This document shows, in pieces, positions 43,901 to 55,290 of a DNA stretch of 64,000 bases. Made by a program: the position numbers and the translations under genes. Positions within the stretch are counted from its first letter, which is position 1. Each line of letters begins with the position of its first letter. The notes beneath the pieces were generated by a model. It was not told the origin of the DNA, ran no database searches, and was given only the letters and a program-made list of their open reading frames with translations. This DNA is from Heligmosomoides polygyrus polygyrus (lineage: Eukaryota > Nematoda > Chromadorea > Rhabditida > Heligmosomidae): the NCBI GenBank assembly GCA_947396885.1, contig OX377204.1, forward strand, positions 19,475,706 through 19,539,705, read 5' to 3'.

Positions 43901-45183
43901 TTAGGTTGTAACGAATTAAATGGCACTGGCTCGCGCCATTTTTTGGCGCGTCTTTACGCGTTTGATCAAGAACAAACCGTAACATATGGCATACCGTTTA
44001 GAAGCGCAAACTTTGCTCTACCGGGGAGTACCAAATTTTCTATGTAAAAGGGAGAAAACTTTAGAGTTTTATTGACTTTTTTGCAGATGGACAAAAGGGT
44101 AATCCGAGACATTTACTTGTATGAATTCAAGCTAGGCACCACAGCTAAAGAGGCGGACGAGAAGATCAACGCCGCATTCGGTCAAGGATGTTCCACAATT
44201 CGGACGGCGTATCGTTGGTATCAGAAGTTCCGGAATGGAGATGAGAGCTTGGAAGAACATGAAGGTCGTGGGAGGCATAGTCATGTTGATGAGGACAAGC
44301 TAAGAGATGTGGTAGAGGAGGATCCACACAAAGGTGCCAGGGAGATAGCGAAGGTTCTTGGCGTCAGTCACAACACAGCTGCCCGGCATCTGAAGGAAAT
44401 TGGAAAGACCAAAAATCTGGAAAGATGGGTGCCTCACGAGCTGTCTGAGGAGCAAAGAAACCGACGATATGAGATCTCGTCCGCACTGCTTCTACGGAAC
44501 GAAACGGACCCATTCCTTGATCGCATCGTAACCTGTGACGAGAAATGGATAATGTACGACAGCAGGCGACGATCGGCACAGTGGGTGGACAGCGATGAGA
44601 GCCCCAAGGTTTTTGCGAAGCCGGAATTGCACCAAAAGAAAGTAATGGTGACAGTATGGTGGTGTTCGCTGGGAATTATTCACCACAGCTTCCTCCCTCC
44701 CGGTGAATCCATCACGGCAGAGAATTACTGCATTGAAATTGAAGAAATGATGAAAAAGTTGAAGGATATCCGGCCGGCCTTGGTGAACCGAAGGCGAGTT
44801 CTCCTTCTGCACGACAATGCTCGCCCCCATGTAGCACGAATGACGTTGCAGAAATTGAATGAGCTGAGCATTGAAACTCTACCACATCCTCCGTTATCTT
44901 TCGACCTCTCCCCAACAGACTACAATTTCTTCAAGCATCTTGGCGACTTCTTGGTAGGGAAAATATTCAAATGCCAACAGGATGCCGAAAGTGCCTTCGA
45001 AGATTTCGTCAATTCCAGAACTTCTGATTTTTATGCTACTGGGATGAAAAAGCTTGTGTCACGTTGGCAAAGATGTGTAGAATCAGAAGGTTTTTATTTC
45101 GATTAATAAACTTGCCTACAAGCCGAGATGTTAACTGTTTAAATTTACAGTGGTTCAGTGCCATTTATTTCGTTACAACCTAA
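43901..45183 (+). mobile_element. Complete mariner element (1,283 bp)
   Basis: Terminal inverted repeats of 28 bp (43901-43928 and 45156-45183), starting TTAGGTTGTAACGAA, differ at one position. The TA target duplication is at 43899-43900 and 45184-45185. Length matches full mariners. It is the youngest layer of the nest. Confidence 0.97.
44087..45106 (+). CDS. mariner transposase, Hsmar1/bandit type, intact
   Basis: A 339-residue protein that binds the terminal repeats and cuts and pastes the element at TA sites. The start is the ATG at 44087 (MDKRVIRDIYLYEFKLG); an in-frame ATG at 44072 would add five residues but does not fit the family. Residues 1-110 form two helix-turn-helix units (AYRWYQKFRNGDESLE; HNTAARHLKEIGK). 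WVPHEL at 114-119 is the mariner linker. The catalytic triad is Asp151 (VTCDEKW), Asp243 (LLHDNARPHVA) and Asp278 (SPTDYNFF), with exactly 34 residues between the last two. Closest by eye to the Hsmar1/cecropia group, which includes the hookworm bandit element. Human Hsmar1 (SETMAR) has Asn at the third position, but here it is Asp, so activity is possible. There are no stops or shifts. Confidence 0.95.
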   Translation: MDKRVIRDIYLYEFKLGTTAKEADEKINAAFGQGCSTIRTAYRWYQKFRNGDESLEEHEGRGRHSHVDEDKLRDVVEEDPHKGAREIAKVLGVSHNTAARHLKEIGKTKNLERWVPHELSEEQRNRRYEISSALLLRNETDPFLDRIVTCDEKWIMYDSRRRSAQWVDSDESPKVFAKPELHQKKVMVTVWWCSLGIIHHSFLPPGESITAENYCIEIEEMMKKLKDIRPALVNRRRVLLLHDNARPHVARMTLQKLNELSIETLPHPPLSFDLSPTDYNFFKHLGDFLVGKIFKCQQDAESAFEDFVNSRTSDFYATGMKKLVSRWQRCVESEGFYFD

Positions 45184-46610
45184 TAGAATCCACTGAGAAG
45201 CACCTCATCACAAGCTTCCTGGTGAAGCTGTTTTGAACGGTTCATAAAAGATCTATATCTACTGATGTCCCACTTTCTACAATGGGTCGCACATAGGCTT
45301 TTAATCCACGTATGTAGACCTCAGGAACGTTGGATTTCAAAGCCCTAAATAGATTATCAACACGATAGTTGACCTTTTTTACTATCGTCTGGAGAAACAC
45401 AGGGCGCTCCTCATTATGTATCCATGATCTCTCACTTCATCGACCCCGCTTGAAACCTGGCCGTTAATGCGGTATTCCGGAATCTGCGGTCGGGGTTTAG
45501 GCCCGATCATCAGAAAGAGTGTTTTCTCAGTTGCAGGGGGCAATTCCCATATTTCTGCCCAGCCAATAATGAAATCGATGGCCAGCTGGAGGGACTTTGA
45601 GTCTTCGTCATTATCAATCCTGTTGTAGATCTTTACATCATCAGCATACATTTTGCATGTTACTCCCAAATCAGTGATACGGCTCGGAAGTTCGTACGTA
45701 TACAACAGAGATAATATTGGGGACAGTAGTCCGCCTTGCAGAACCCCACTAAATGCGGGAAAGACCTTGGAGTACTGGCCTTGCACTGCTATGCACTACT
45801 TTTGCATTTTTTCATAACCTCCTTCACCAATTTGCTTCCCACACATCTCCTACACATTTATTTCTCTCTAAATTGTCAAAAGGACCAGAATCGTAATCAA
45901 CACTCTATGACCTCGACAGCCCTAGTTATGCGTACCTGTTGTAACCTATACCTGCTGAAAGGTCATTGTTTCACATTCGCTGAAAAACACAAAACCTTGT
46001 ATAATTCAGAAACTGGGAAAAGTGAGTGAACCACAGCTCATTGTAAACCCTTATTTGACAATTTGGAGTGAAATAAATGTAGGAAGTAAGCTGATTCAAA
46101 TCGCCATCAAGGCGCTATTGTACTTTCACGACTCCAGAGGTCGAGGAGAGGTTGAGATTTTTTTGGCCCAATCCTCCTCGAGCGGGTTACTTAGGGTGCT
46201 GATCACGAATCTGACACCCGCTTTTGAAATTTATGCCGATTACGACAGGTTACAGCAGGTACGGGCAACTAGAGCTGTCGAGGTCATGGAGTGTTAATCA
46301 CGAATCTGGGGCGCTGGTCTCGAATATGACCGTTTTGACAATTTAGAGTGAAATAAATGTGTAGGAGATATGTAAGAAGCAAACTGGTGAAGGAGGCAGC
46401 GGTTATGAAAAAATGCAAAAATAGTGCGTAGCACCGGAGTCGAACATCTGGTATAGCACCTTCCCCACTTTCGAGGGCTCGTAGCTGTTTTGGTTCAAGG
46501 AGTCAGCAAAAACGAAACACGTTTTTCTACTACATGAAAGGTGGAGATTCTCGCGTTACTATCCGTTTTCCCCGTTCAGATCTACGCGTGAGACCTTTCC
46601 GTGGAGAATA

Positions 46611-47835
46611 ACTTATAGCGGCCAATGCTTATGCGCGGACCCATCGCTGGACAAACGGTCGTTGTTGCTGTTACACAGACATTAGCGCGACCTAGGTAAT
46701 CTATGAAACCTATGGGCCTCCTCAGTAAATCTGCAAAAAATACATGACATCTAACACAGTGCGTGGCAGTAGGGATTTTTTGGCGTCAAATTCTGGAAGA
46801 AATCTAACTGTTTGGGCTTCGAAGGTATTCTGTATAGAAAACCTACTCTGTTGGCAAGGTAGAGGGCGCATCACGCCAATATCGTAGTGCTTCACTACAG
46901 GTAAAGCTCCACTAACATAGATTTCTGGGAGGATCAATGTCGATGGATATTATAGATTTCAATGCGAACCCCCCCCCCCCCCTAAATTGCGAGACGCGAT
47001 AGCTAGGGCTAGCTGAATTACATGAAACACGTCGTTGTGATGTTACTTTGATCAACATTCTATATCATACGAAAACATTAATCTGTCTGTGCGTCCATTC
47101 GCCCATCCACGCCAAATTATTGGCCACTGTTGACAAGCAAACTAAGTCAGTGAACGATCAAAATCTCCTGAGGCGAAATCCGGGGTCTGAATCTGCGTAC
47201 TGATCTTGTGCAGAAAACGAGGGCAACTCGAGTTGATTTCGTGACGCGACGTCTGCACCGAAATTCGGAACGGATTACTGCTAATCCTAGCACCACTATA
47301 CCTTCCTCAACACCCTTTTTCATTGTTTTTCCTTTTGAAAAGCGAAGTTTTCAACGCGTTCCTCTCATCGTGTGTGCCAATTAAAATGTAGGCGGAACGG
47401 TAGCCGACCACCGCGGTGTCTTCCTATTGTCCCCTACGGCATTCACGTTGTTTACGAACTCGTGAAGAGTTACTCAGCAGCAGTCGTTGTGCGTCATCAT
47501 CCGACTTCTTCTGAACCGCGCCAATTACTTCTTCAAAACGTGTTGGCTCCTGGCTGCTAACAATTAGCAGTCTCGCTCAGCGCTTAGTTTTCTTCCAGTA
47601 CCGTTTGCCCAATTTTTGTTTCTCATTTCATTTTCTTCTAAAAGCGAATATCTGCGGGCTCTCTTGGAATAGAAAAAGACATTCAGGCATATGAAACTGC
47701 TCTAGAGCTCGAAATCTTGAGACGGTTTCAGAGCAGGATGTTTATTCAAAGAATGACTCCCGATTAGGGTTTTGTAGTCGTAAACACATCAAAAGCTTCT
47801 AGATGCCATAAAATTCAATGTCATGCTATATATGT
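46611..47835. other. No gene seen; orphan poly-C/CCTAA end
   Basis: At 46969-46985, 14 C followed by TAA is the mirror of the TTA-poly-G end of the mariner at 19759, but no TA duplication or second end is visible. The rest shows no recognisable ORF. Confidence 0.45.
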
Positions 47836-47995
47836 GATTTTCACGTCAAACTGGATATTTTTAAAGTCAAATTGGTTACTTTTCAAGTCAAGATTTTTAA
47901 AGCAAGATTGGCCCGATGAAACCAAGCTGTGCCATTTCAAATCAAAACAAGCGTCTTTCCGATTAAACTAGAGATTCTCCAAGAAGATTATAACA
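47836..47995 (-). repeat. Repeat R5 copy
   Basis: On the - strand: AAGACGCTTGTTTTGATTTG, CTTGACTTGAAAAG, AATTTGACTTTAAAAA and CAGTTTGACGTGAAAATC, spaced about 21-24 nt apart. Confidence 0.6.
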
Positions 47996-48065
47996 TTTTT
48001 TTCTTAGTAGATTTAGTCGTCGTTGAGGCTACATGACAACGACGAACATTTTTTCTTAGTAGAAG

Positions 48066-48356
48066 AGCGCGTGTAGCGCAGTCGGAGGAGGCGCGACTGC
48101 CGCGTGCACCCGATACCAGGTTCCTGGTTCGGATATCCCGCCCAGGCCAACCAAGCCTTCCACCCTTCCGGGGTTGGTGAATTGGTACCAGACTTGTTTG
48201 GGAAGGATGAAGCGCTGACTTGTTCATCGGCTGGCCACCGCAAGTCATTGTATGGCCAAATACGCATTCATGTCGCCTCCACGACATCCCGTAGAAGCAG
48301 AATGCGCTGGCGCATCCCAGAGGGGATTGAGTAACGCCTTCCTTTATCCTTATTAT
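48066..48356 (+). repeat. SINE-A copy, full length, well preserved
   Basis: A box TAGCGCAGTCGG, B box GGTTCGGATATCC, body and a CCTTTATCCTTATTATCC tail. One of the least diverged copies. Confidence 0.93.
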
Positions 48357-48659
48357 CCTAGATTTAGTACGAGTTTTTGGAAGTTTGCAAACCATCTGCA
48401 CCATGAAGTGCGCACAGTTTTTGAATTTCTATGAACAGCTTCTCTAAGTAAAAATAATTTCTTAAAGAACATTTTGGTGTGCAGAAAGGCAGAAATGTTT
48501 TAGCGTTAAGAGAAGAGATTGCGCCATGCACTCGTATAGGAAGCCAAGGTTTATATTTAGTTTATGAGAAAAATTCTGTTTGCGTAAAATTACACACTTA
48601 TTGACGATGAAGCGAAGACAGTTTCAGAAGCCACACATATCTCTGAGTCACATTCAAGA

Positions 48660-48860
48660 ACTTTTTTTTCGAGAATTTATTCTAAGCTTCCTGGAGAGTC
48701 TCTATTTTAATTGTGAAAGCACTCATTTCGCTTTGAGGATGTTCGTTTTGATTTCATACACACAAAGCTGGCTTGGAAGACTGTCCAGCTTGGTTTGGGA
48801 AGTGTTGATTTTGTTTGGAAAATTATCCAATTCGACGTGAAAAAGGTATAAAAAGAGATA
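48660..48860 (+). repeat. Repeat R5 copy, clear units
   Basis: Units TTCGTTTTGATTTCATAC, TGGCTTGGAAGACTG, TCCAGCTTGGTTTGGGAAG and TTGATTTTGTTTGGAAAA, then TCCAATTCGACGTGAAAAAG. Confidence 0.65.
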
Positions 48861-48966
48861 GTTTGATGGCTGTTTAGTTGCGAGCAAAGCTCTTGCACCA
48901 GGCGGTACTTGAACATGGTCTCTGCTTGCGGGGAGGATGCTACGCTTTACACCACCGGCGCTACTA
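48860..48966 (-). repeat. SINE-B (second tRNA-like family) copy
   Basis: On the - strand: AGCGCCGGTGGTGTAAAGCG head, ATGTTCAAGTACCGCCTGG B-box region, GAGCTTTGCTCGCAACTAAA body. It matches copies at 55195, 55290 and 63067. Confidence 0.75.
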
Positions 48967-48969
48967 TAT

Positions 48970-49736
48970 TATATCATCCGCTTCGTCCGTCTTGACCAGC
49001 ATTCGATCGGAAAATGTGGCGCCTTTACAGCAGGAAGGAGGACCTGACTACGAAGACGAACAAACGCTGAAGGAAAAGGAAAAATCATCAGAAAGAGAAA
49101 CTGAAGAAATTTAAGGCTATTTTTACAGCGAAAGATGACGTCAGCTTTTCTAAAGTGTGTCTTGTATGACTTCAAAAACGCCCCCTTCAAAGTTTCCAGA
49201 CGGGTTTGAAGAAAGATTGGTTTGAAAAATGTTCAGTTTAACGATAAAATGGTTTATCTTCCGGCAAACCACCTCATCGGTGCTAACAGCTCATATAATG
49301 CCAAACAGTAATGTAGCAAAGCGTGTAAACATGTCACGTCCGGCTCTCGATGAGTCTTGGCATCTTTTCTCGGGTTCCAAGAGCTCTAAGCTCTTTCACC
49401 CATCTTTCGTCCAGCCAGGGTGACGATCTTTTCTGTCCGCATCTAAGGCCCTGAGAAGGCGACAACGCCAAAACGTAGGCCGCAATAAAGTTCTGCAACA
49501 TCTTGGCTATGCTTAAGCAACTGCTTGTCTATTACAACGCGACTTTTTATTTTAAAAGCTGAAAAAAATGCTTAAAACAACTATCCGATCAAATAACCAA
49601 ATTAACAAAGTAGAACACAATGCAGAAACCTACCTAAAATGTTGTGTAAAAAATACAGAAGAGAAGCGATACTTACGGCTCTTCGTGAAACAAAATTCCG
49701 TGAAAACGATTTTTTATTGGTCTGTGTTTCCATAAT
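48970..49736. other. No recognised gene
   Basis: Mixed sequence. A possible weak R5 piece lies at about 49190-49250 (GATTGGTTTGAAAAATGTTC). Confidence 0.4.
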
Positions 49737-50275
49737 ATTTATTTATTTATTTATTTATTTATTTAGACGTGCAAATAATTACAATTGCGCGCAGTGAAAA
49801 CCCAAAATACTCGGCAAAAACAACACTACAATACAACGCATAGTAACAACTTAGTTACTATAGAAGATACCTGCTCGCAAGCCTCTTAAATTGAGCTAAT
49901 AAATTATGGAACGCATATTTTTTGAGAATGTTAAAAACTCAAAATCGGCCCTTTGGGTAAAAAAGCAAGCACGGATGGAGCTCTTGGCCTTGGAGAAGTA
50001 GATTTTACTCTGGCTACCTCTTGTGTTGGAATTTTATAGCGTGTAGAACTCATCAAGGTTTAGCGCTACCAGTTCAATGATCATTTTGAAAACCATCAGC
50101 AGGTCACTCCGTTTCCTACGAGTCCCAATACTGAAGATGTTGAGAATTTTATTGCGATCAGAGACTGAAGGTATGGTGATGTAATCACACCCTACCAATA
50201 TAGTTTGTGTTTGTTGCTCGATAACACTGTTTCACCCTTTTCAGTCGGATGATTTACACGTCTGACAGTAACTCG
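49737..50275 (-). pseudogene. CR1-like LINE 3' end, decayed
   Basis: ATTTATTTATTTATTT tail at 49737-49765, then - strand coding remnants ITIPSVSDRNKILNIFSIGT, RRKRSDLLMVFKMIIELV, DEFYTL and SNTRGSQSKIYF, in the same order as the C-terminus of the ORF at 5885. Stops are present. Confidence 0.85.
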
Positions 50276-50284
50276 CATCTTTAG

Positions 50285-50330
50285 TTAAGTAAATAAATAA
50301 ATAAATAAATAAATAAGTAAATAAATAATA
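50285..50330. repeat. TAAA microsatellite
   Basis: AAATAAATAAATAAATAAAT run immediately beyond the LINE fragment. Confidence 0.85.
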
Positions 50331-51526
50331 AATATCAAAAGTCCAAATACGCACTTGTCAGCAAGAGATTAGCAGTCTTTGTCTCAAAAAAAAAATTAGC
50401 GTTAAGAAATGTGTACATTTTTTGAGAGAGCATAAACTTCCCATTTTGAAAGCATCATTTTAAAATTTATTCTGAAGTGCTCTGATACGCAGATTTTTTC
50501 GCGTGAAGAGACTGTGCCGTGTGCCAGCCCAGAGGATTTCAATGTTAGTTTCATTGATAGCGTAGAGGTCCTCGACCACAAGTTACGTAGTGGATTTTGG
50601 CATTTGATTTCACGTTGCATCCACGATATCCTCGTGGTCGTCAGCACTCATCCAAGAGGAGTTTTGCTCGCAACGATGTGTTGATTGATCGTTATGAGTT
50701 ACCGGGCCAAAGCCCCATCCAGAAGTGGTAGCGCACATCTTGCTTCTGACACTTAAAAAATCCAATAATTCTGGTGTTCATTGATAGGGCATATTGAAGC
50801 CGTTCGTGAGCAGCTGTGTTTGACTAATGGCCAAACCTTGAAACGACAGGCAGGAAGAGTCAGTCTGCCGGTCTGTTCGTCAGCCAAGCGAACCCTAACC
50901 GTCACCTCATCTGTCTGTCGCGGAGCGTTGGCATCGTGAGAAAGTCGATGTAACGACTGGTCCCAAGCCGCCATTCAACATATAGTGATGGTGTTTTTGT
51001 TTGCATTTGCCTCGATTCTTCGATCATACCAGCCTTTCGCCGACGAGCTATACAGCGAGTCGCTGTTGTTCACTAGCAACGCTCGGCTTGGCTTCGTCGT
51101 CGTATCCTATAACTGCATGATCGGTCCACTAGTTGTCGTTGTTCGTCATTGAACACTTCCAATTTCACCGCTCCTGTTGATGTTTGTACAGATACAGATA
51201 TCCCTGTGGTGTCGAAATTAGAAGCCCATGAACTTTTGCTCAGAATCTCAATACGAGTAGCACTTACCATTGCGATTTTTGTCTTCTAGAATCGAATTTG
51301 ATTAGAGAGTTCAATCTATAGGCCTAAATGGATTGCGACTGCAATTCTGCTGCAAGGGCGTAGTCTAAGAAAAAGCGTTAGTGCTAAAAATTTGGTTTAC
51401 CACGCAATACATCTTATTCTGGGTAATTTTTCCTACATTACTGCTCCTTATCTTGCTGAATCTGGTACTTACTATTCCTTTCCAACGCTTTTCTGTTGTC
51501 CTTGTGTGCACATTCTACCCTGTTCT
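50331..51526. other. No recognised gene; moderate-GC part on the right
   Basis: The - strand frames 50753-50974 (73 codons) and 51073-51270 (65 codons) lie in a GC-richer stretch. They match no family I know and have no supporting splice structure. Confidence 0.35.
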
Positions 51527-51582
51527 GATTGGAATGCGCCACGCATTCTACTTCTACAGAATATCGCCGGTGCAGTTTGGTT
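51527..51582 (-). repeat. SINE-A fragment
   Basis: GGAATGCGCCACGCATTCTA and CTACAGAATATCGCCG only. The next 420 bp are AT-rich with nothing recognisable. Confidence 0.7.
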
Positions 51583-52007
51583 GATTAGAACATAGAACGT
51601 TTATTAAGCCAAAAGTGATACTACGTCAATTAAGCACAGAAGGTTACAGCAAAGTGTAGTTTATTAAATATTAGCAAAAGCAGAGCGTAAAAGTTTATTT
51701 AACAAAAAACGACACAAAAAATCAGTTTAGCATAAAATAATACTGAAAAAGTTGGCTTCTCAAAAATTAGCAAACGCCATTGCTTCAATGGTTTGCATAA
51801 AGTGAAGTGCGTTTTTTCAAGAGCGACTCCATAGCTCATTCACTGAAAATCTATTATTCAATAAAACAAGATATCGTTCACTCTACTTAGAAACTAATTT
51901 GTAGTTGATTTTACAAATGTGATCTCAGTTTGAAACAGATTGTATGGATTGTATTAAAATGTTCTTGGTGAATAATTGAGAAATATTTGGTCTATTCAGC
52001 GAAGAGT

Positions 52008-52176
52008 GTGTGGCGAGCCAACAATCCTCAGTGTTTTTCTTTCCAGGACAAGTCTGCTACCATTTCGTCGACCCGAAGGTATGAAAGACTTAGTTGTCCC
52101 CGTCGGAACCTGAACCAGGAAACGTGGTTCTACATGCAGGCGAGAACCGGCGCTTCGTGCGTCTGTGCTACTAAAC
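52008..52176 (-). repeat. SINE-A fragment (head half)
   Basis: GACAAGTCTGCTACCATTTC, GAACCTGAACCAGGAA and a degraded head near 52170. Confidence 0.6.
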
Positions 52177-52227
52177 AACTGGTTTCCTTTTTGCTTAGCA
52201 TGGGAAAGGTTCGCAAATTCCTCGAGG

Positions 52228-52522
52228 CTAAAGCAGTGGGAACAAACGCCGGCTATCGCATGCACTCCGATTCAAGGTGCTTGGTTCGATTATTCCACCC
52301 AGGCCGCCCAAGCCCTCCATCCATTTGAGGGCGGTGAAATGGTACAAGACCTGCTTGGGAAGGTTAAAACACTGTCTTCTTCGACTAGCCACCACAATTA
52401 TATACATATATGCCAACTATGTGAATTGCTAATTCAAATCGCCTCCACTATGTCTTGCAGTATAGTGCGTGGCTCATCCCGCAAGGAAGATTACGCCAAC
52501 CTTCATTCTTTATCCTTAGCGT
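52228..52522 (+). repeat. SINE-A copy, diverged
   Basis: Weak head (AAAGCAGTGGGAACAAACG), TTGGTTCGATTATTCC, body to CATCCCGCAAGGAAG, and CTTTATCC tail. Confidence 0.7.
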
Positions 52523-52647
52523 CGGTGTTCATTCGCTGCCACATTCAAATTAAAATATCTCCGCTTATACGTATTTTTGGATTTTTCATCATTGTATTAG
52601 CATCGTAACGTGCTTTGCGTAATTTGTGGAGCATTCTCTGTAGTGTG

Positions 52648-52938
52648 GGCGCGTGTAGCGCAGTCGGAGGAGGTGCGAGCTGTCGCGTGCACTCTGATAC
52701 CAGGTTTCTGGTTCGGATTTTCCGCCCAGGCCAACCAGGCCTTCCATCCCACCGCGGTCGGTGAATTGGTACCAGACATGTCTGGGAAGGATAAAGCGCT
52801 GAATTGTTCATCGGCTAGTCATCGCAAGTCATTGTATGGCCAAATATGCATTCAAATCGACTCTACGTTATCCCGTAGAAGTATAATCCGTGGCGTATCT
52901 CAAAAGGGAATGAGTACCGCCGTTCTTTATCGTTCTAT
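52648..52938 (+). repeat. SINE-A copy, full length
   Basis: GGGCGCGTGTAGCGCAGTCG head, GGTTCGGATTTTCCGCCC B-box region, tail degraded to CTTTATCGTTCTATCC. Confidence 0.9.
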
Positions 52939-52945
52939 CCTCTAG

Positions 52946-54100
52946 AGTATAAAATAAAGAACAGCTTTTCAAGCCATGTAGCGACCACGTTTTTTGAATG
53001 ATGTGTTATATACATCACATGTACGTAGCTATAGCTATAGTGCTCGAAACGCAAGACTTCGTCGCACAACTCGATGAATTTGTGCATGTTGGTGTGATCA
53101 TTAGTTCAGTTCAAACACATCTCGTTTCGAAAAATTTAGGAAGGCATTTAGTTTTTTAGAACTGCTCGAAATGGGTAAGGGACAAAAGAGCTTCTGCCCT
53201 TCTTTTTCTAGCTTCTGGAGGGTCTTTTTTTCAAACCTGCAGTCGAGTAGCACTGAACCTTCTCATATCTCCTTGCCAAACCTTTCAGTCGACTCACGGC
53301 TGATCGCAGTTCTTTCACAGCTCGTGCATGCTCAATGTTGTTGTAATTGCTTCACGCTACTTCAGGTTGATTAATGGAACGTAGCAAGCATCGCCATTTT
53401 TAGGTGCCGTTCCGTCTTCGGAAATTATTTATTTATGAAGCTCGTATGTGTGCACAGTTCACAGAACGACTCCTATTGCCATTGGAGGTCTAATTCCAAT
53501 AGAAAGCGGCAATACAGCTGAAGAATGACTCACTGCATTCATGTGAAATGCGAGCGAATCCCTCCCATTCAGTACTGTTCTGTTTGTCTGCTGACGTTTG
53601 GAGCTATTGTGACTCTTTTCTCCGCTCGTTTATTCTTTTTCTTCTAGTTTCTTCCTCTTATTAAGTTTACGTATTTTTGTATATTTGGTCACTGCAATAG
53701 CATCGTGACGCGCTTTCTTCTTCCATTTGCGGCGTGCTCTTTTTTGTGTAAAATAAATAAACCAATTTCCACTCTACTCCGTTGAGCTCTCAATTTGGCT
53801 TCACTCTTGTTACTTCCTACTGAACAAACAGCGATACCTCAGCAATTTGTTGAACTGCTCAAGGTTTCCTTTACGTAGGAATTGGACCTATTCTACCAGC
53901 AAGGTTTAGCAGTGGTAATATAGAAAGTCTGAGCATTCCTCTCCTTTACATCGCTATTGACTTATCAAAGAAAGGCACATTCTGTATCATTTGCAACCCT
54001 TTATGTTAGGATCTTAGGCATCATAGCGAGGCTTGCATTTCTACATCTGCTCAGAAGAGACTGCAGATTGAGAACCCTAGATCTTACTCTTAGATTGAAA
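52946..54100. other. No recognised gene
   Basis: AT-rich, with only short unrecognised frames and no terminal repeats noticed. Confidence 0.5.
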
Positions 54101-55095
54101 ACTAGGTCCTCACCGTTTTTTTACACTTTATTCCGAATTTTGCTGTAAGCTTTTTGAAAAATATATTCAAGCACTCGAAAAGTATGATTTGTTCTATCAA
54201 AAAAGTGTTTAGTTTCTTTTCCCTTTGCTACTTGTGGAAATGTTCAGGTCTCTAAAGTGGAAGATCAAAAAAGAAAAATGATCTTGACCGACAGCTTCTT
54301 CTGCCTGCTTACATCTGAGATTTTTTCACAACTTCATGCACAATTTGGAAGAGAATGATTTGCTCTACGAGAGGATGCGTTGGCCGTTTTTGTTAATTTT
54401 CATTTTCGTTTGACATATGTACATTATTTTTACCAGCGGCTCCTACTTTTTCGTTAAATTTACCCGTTGACCCCCCTGGGGACCCAAAATAAGCAAAATT
54501 TAGGATGACCAAAAAGCATAAGATGCATTCTGACGGAACGCAACATTCACTTTCAAATGACATACGACACTCTGTGAAGAAGTGGTAGAAGTCAGTGGAT
54601 TTTTCTTTTTTAAAATTCCGCATTAAAAATTGACAAAAACCGAAATGGGGAAAAACGAGGCACACGTTCTGATAGGTCAAAAATTAAACAAAATTTTGAA
54701 TGGCAAACAAACTAACCAAAGGATAGATAATGGTAATTTTCTAGTCTTCTGGACACTCCACTTTAATACCCTGAAAATTGACAATAACCAATACAAACGA
54801 AAAAAAAATCCAACGCACAGCCTTGCAGAGCATGTCATTTTTTCTCGAATAGTTTCTCCAAAAACAAACGTAAGCAGAGAGAAGGGACCAATGGCGAAGA
54901 GCATTTTTCCGTTTTTGACTTCCCAATTCAGTTTCTTAAAAATTGATAATAGCCGGAATGGAAAAAGAAGCGAGTTACACTCTCTGATAGAACAATCTGT
55001 TCTCTTTCAAAGATTTATAACACTATTCGGAAAACCTTCAGCAAATTTTAGAATAAAATGTTTGAAATACGGCGGTAACTTATTGTTAGTCTCCA
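54101..55095. mobile_element. Modular foldback element FB2, diverged
   Basis: Same architecture as FB1. The left end resembles TAAGTCCCCGCCGTTTTTTT (here CTAGGTCCTCACCGTTTTTT), the right end ACGGCGGTAACTTATTG. Modules are reversed on the left (AGAGAATGATTTGCTCTACG) and forward on the right (CTGAAAATTGACAATAACC, then AAAATTGATAATAGCC and CTCTGATAGAACAATCTG). A 182-codon + frame at 54630-55178 spans two modules and shows the peptide repeat FxxLKIDN...LIEQ. TA duplications were not resolved. Confidence 0.65.
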
Positions 55096-55194
55096 AAAGG
55101 TTCCAACGTAATATGTCTCATTGCTACTACTTTCCTCTGTCGTCAGGCTTTGTAAATTGTGCAAGCGATTTTCCTTAAGCCTCAAATCGCTGAT

Positions 55195-55290
55195 GTTGTG
55201 AGCTCTCATAACGATGTTTTTTGCGATCAAAGCTCTTTTGGCAGGCAGGACTTGAATCCGCACCCCACCCCTACTTAAAGGGCAGGGTGC
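55195..55290 (-). repeat. SINE-B copy
   Basis: On the - strand: GCGGATTCAAGTCCTGCCTG B-box region, then AAGAGCTTTGATCGCAAAAA. Head-to-head with the next copy, joined at GGGTGCG near 55285. Confidence 0.7.

Larger units (their letters stand above)
43432..45786 (-). mobile_element. CR1-like LINE, truncated, carrying a mariner
   Basis: A LINE copy with 3' tail TTTATTTATTC at the left, 5'-truncated within the reverse transcriptase at 45786. TGCTA occurs at both junctions (43427-43431 and 45787-45791), a short target duplication. The uninterrupted target sequence can be read in the other inverted arm near 46430. It is split at 43900/45184 by a mariner. Confidence 0.85.
43525..45786 (-). pseudogene. 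CR1-like reverse transcriptase, split and truncated
   Basis: The first segment (45786-45382) has SGVLQGGLLSPILSLLYTYE, CKMYADDVKIYNR (catalytic YADD), then WAEIWELPPATEKT. The thumb (about 45380-45184) keeps VQNSFTRKL. After the mariner, 43900-43525 continues with SSIPNGAQRATLFGLSSLRK, then RKIVDLLMMYNILV, and ends near CRRFIRCY. The homologous intact protein at 5885 shows that the mariner went in between adjacent codons without loss apart from the TA duplication. Polymerase and endonuclease N-terminal parts are missing. Confidence 0.88.
43136..46610. repeat. Large inverted repeat with nested insertions
   Basis: Left arm 43136-43431 plus 45787-45950, right arm about 46245-46610 in opposite orientation. 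Shared landmarks are GAGAATCTCCACCTTTCATG, TTCGTTTTTGCTGA, ATGTTCGACTCC and CATGACCTCGACAGC. GATGTTCGACTCCGGTGCT resembles a tRNA T-arm, so the arms may be SINE-like. The left arm is interrupted by the LINE at 43432-45786 and has about 130 bp extra near 43275-43400. It could be a foldback element or two opposed insertions. Confidence 0.75.

Noticed and set aside
46022..46297. 91-codon frame between the inverted arms
   Set aside because: Much of it is the inner end of the inverted repeat, and the matching arm does not preserve the frame.
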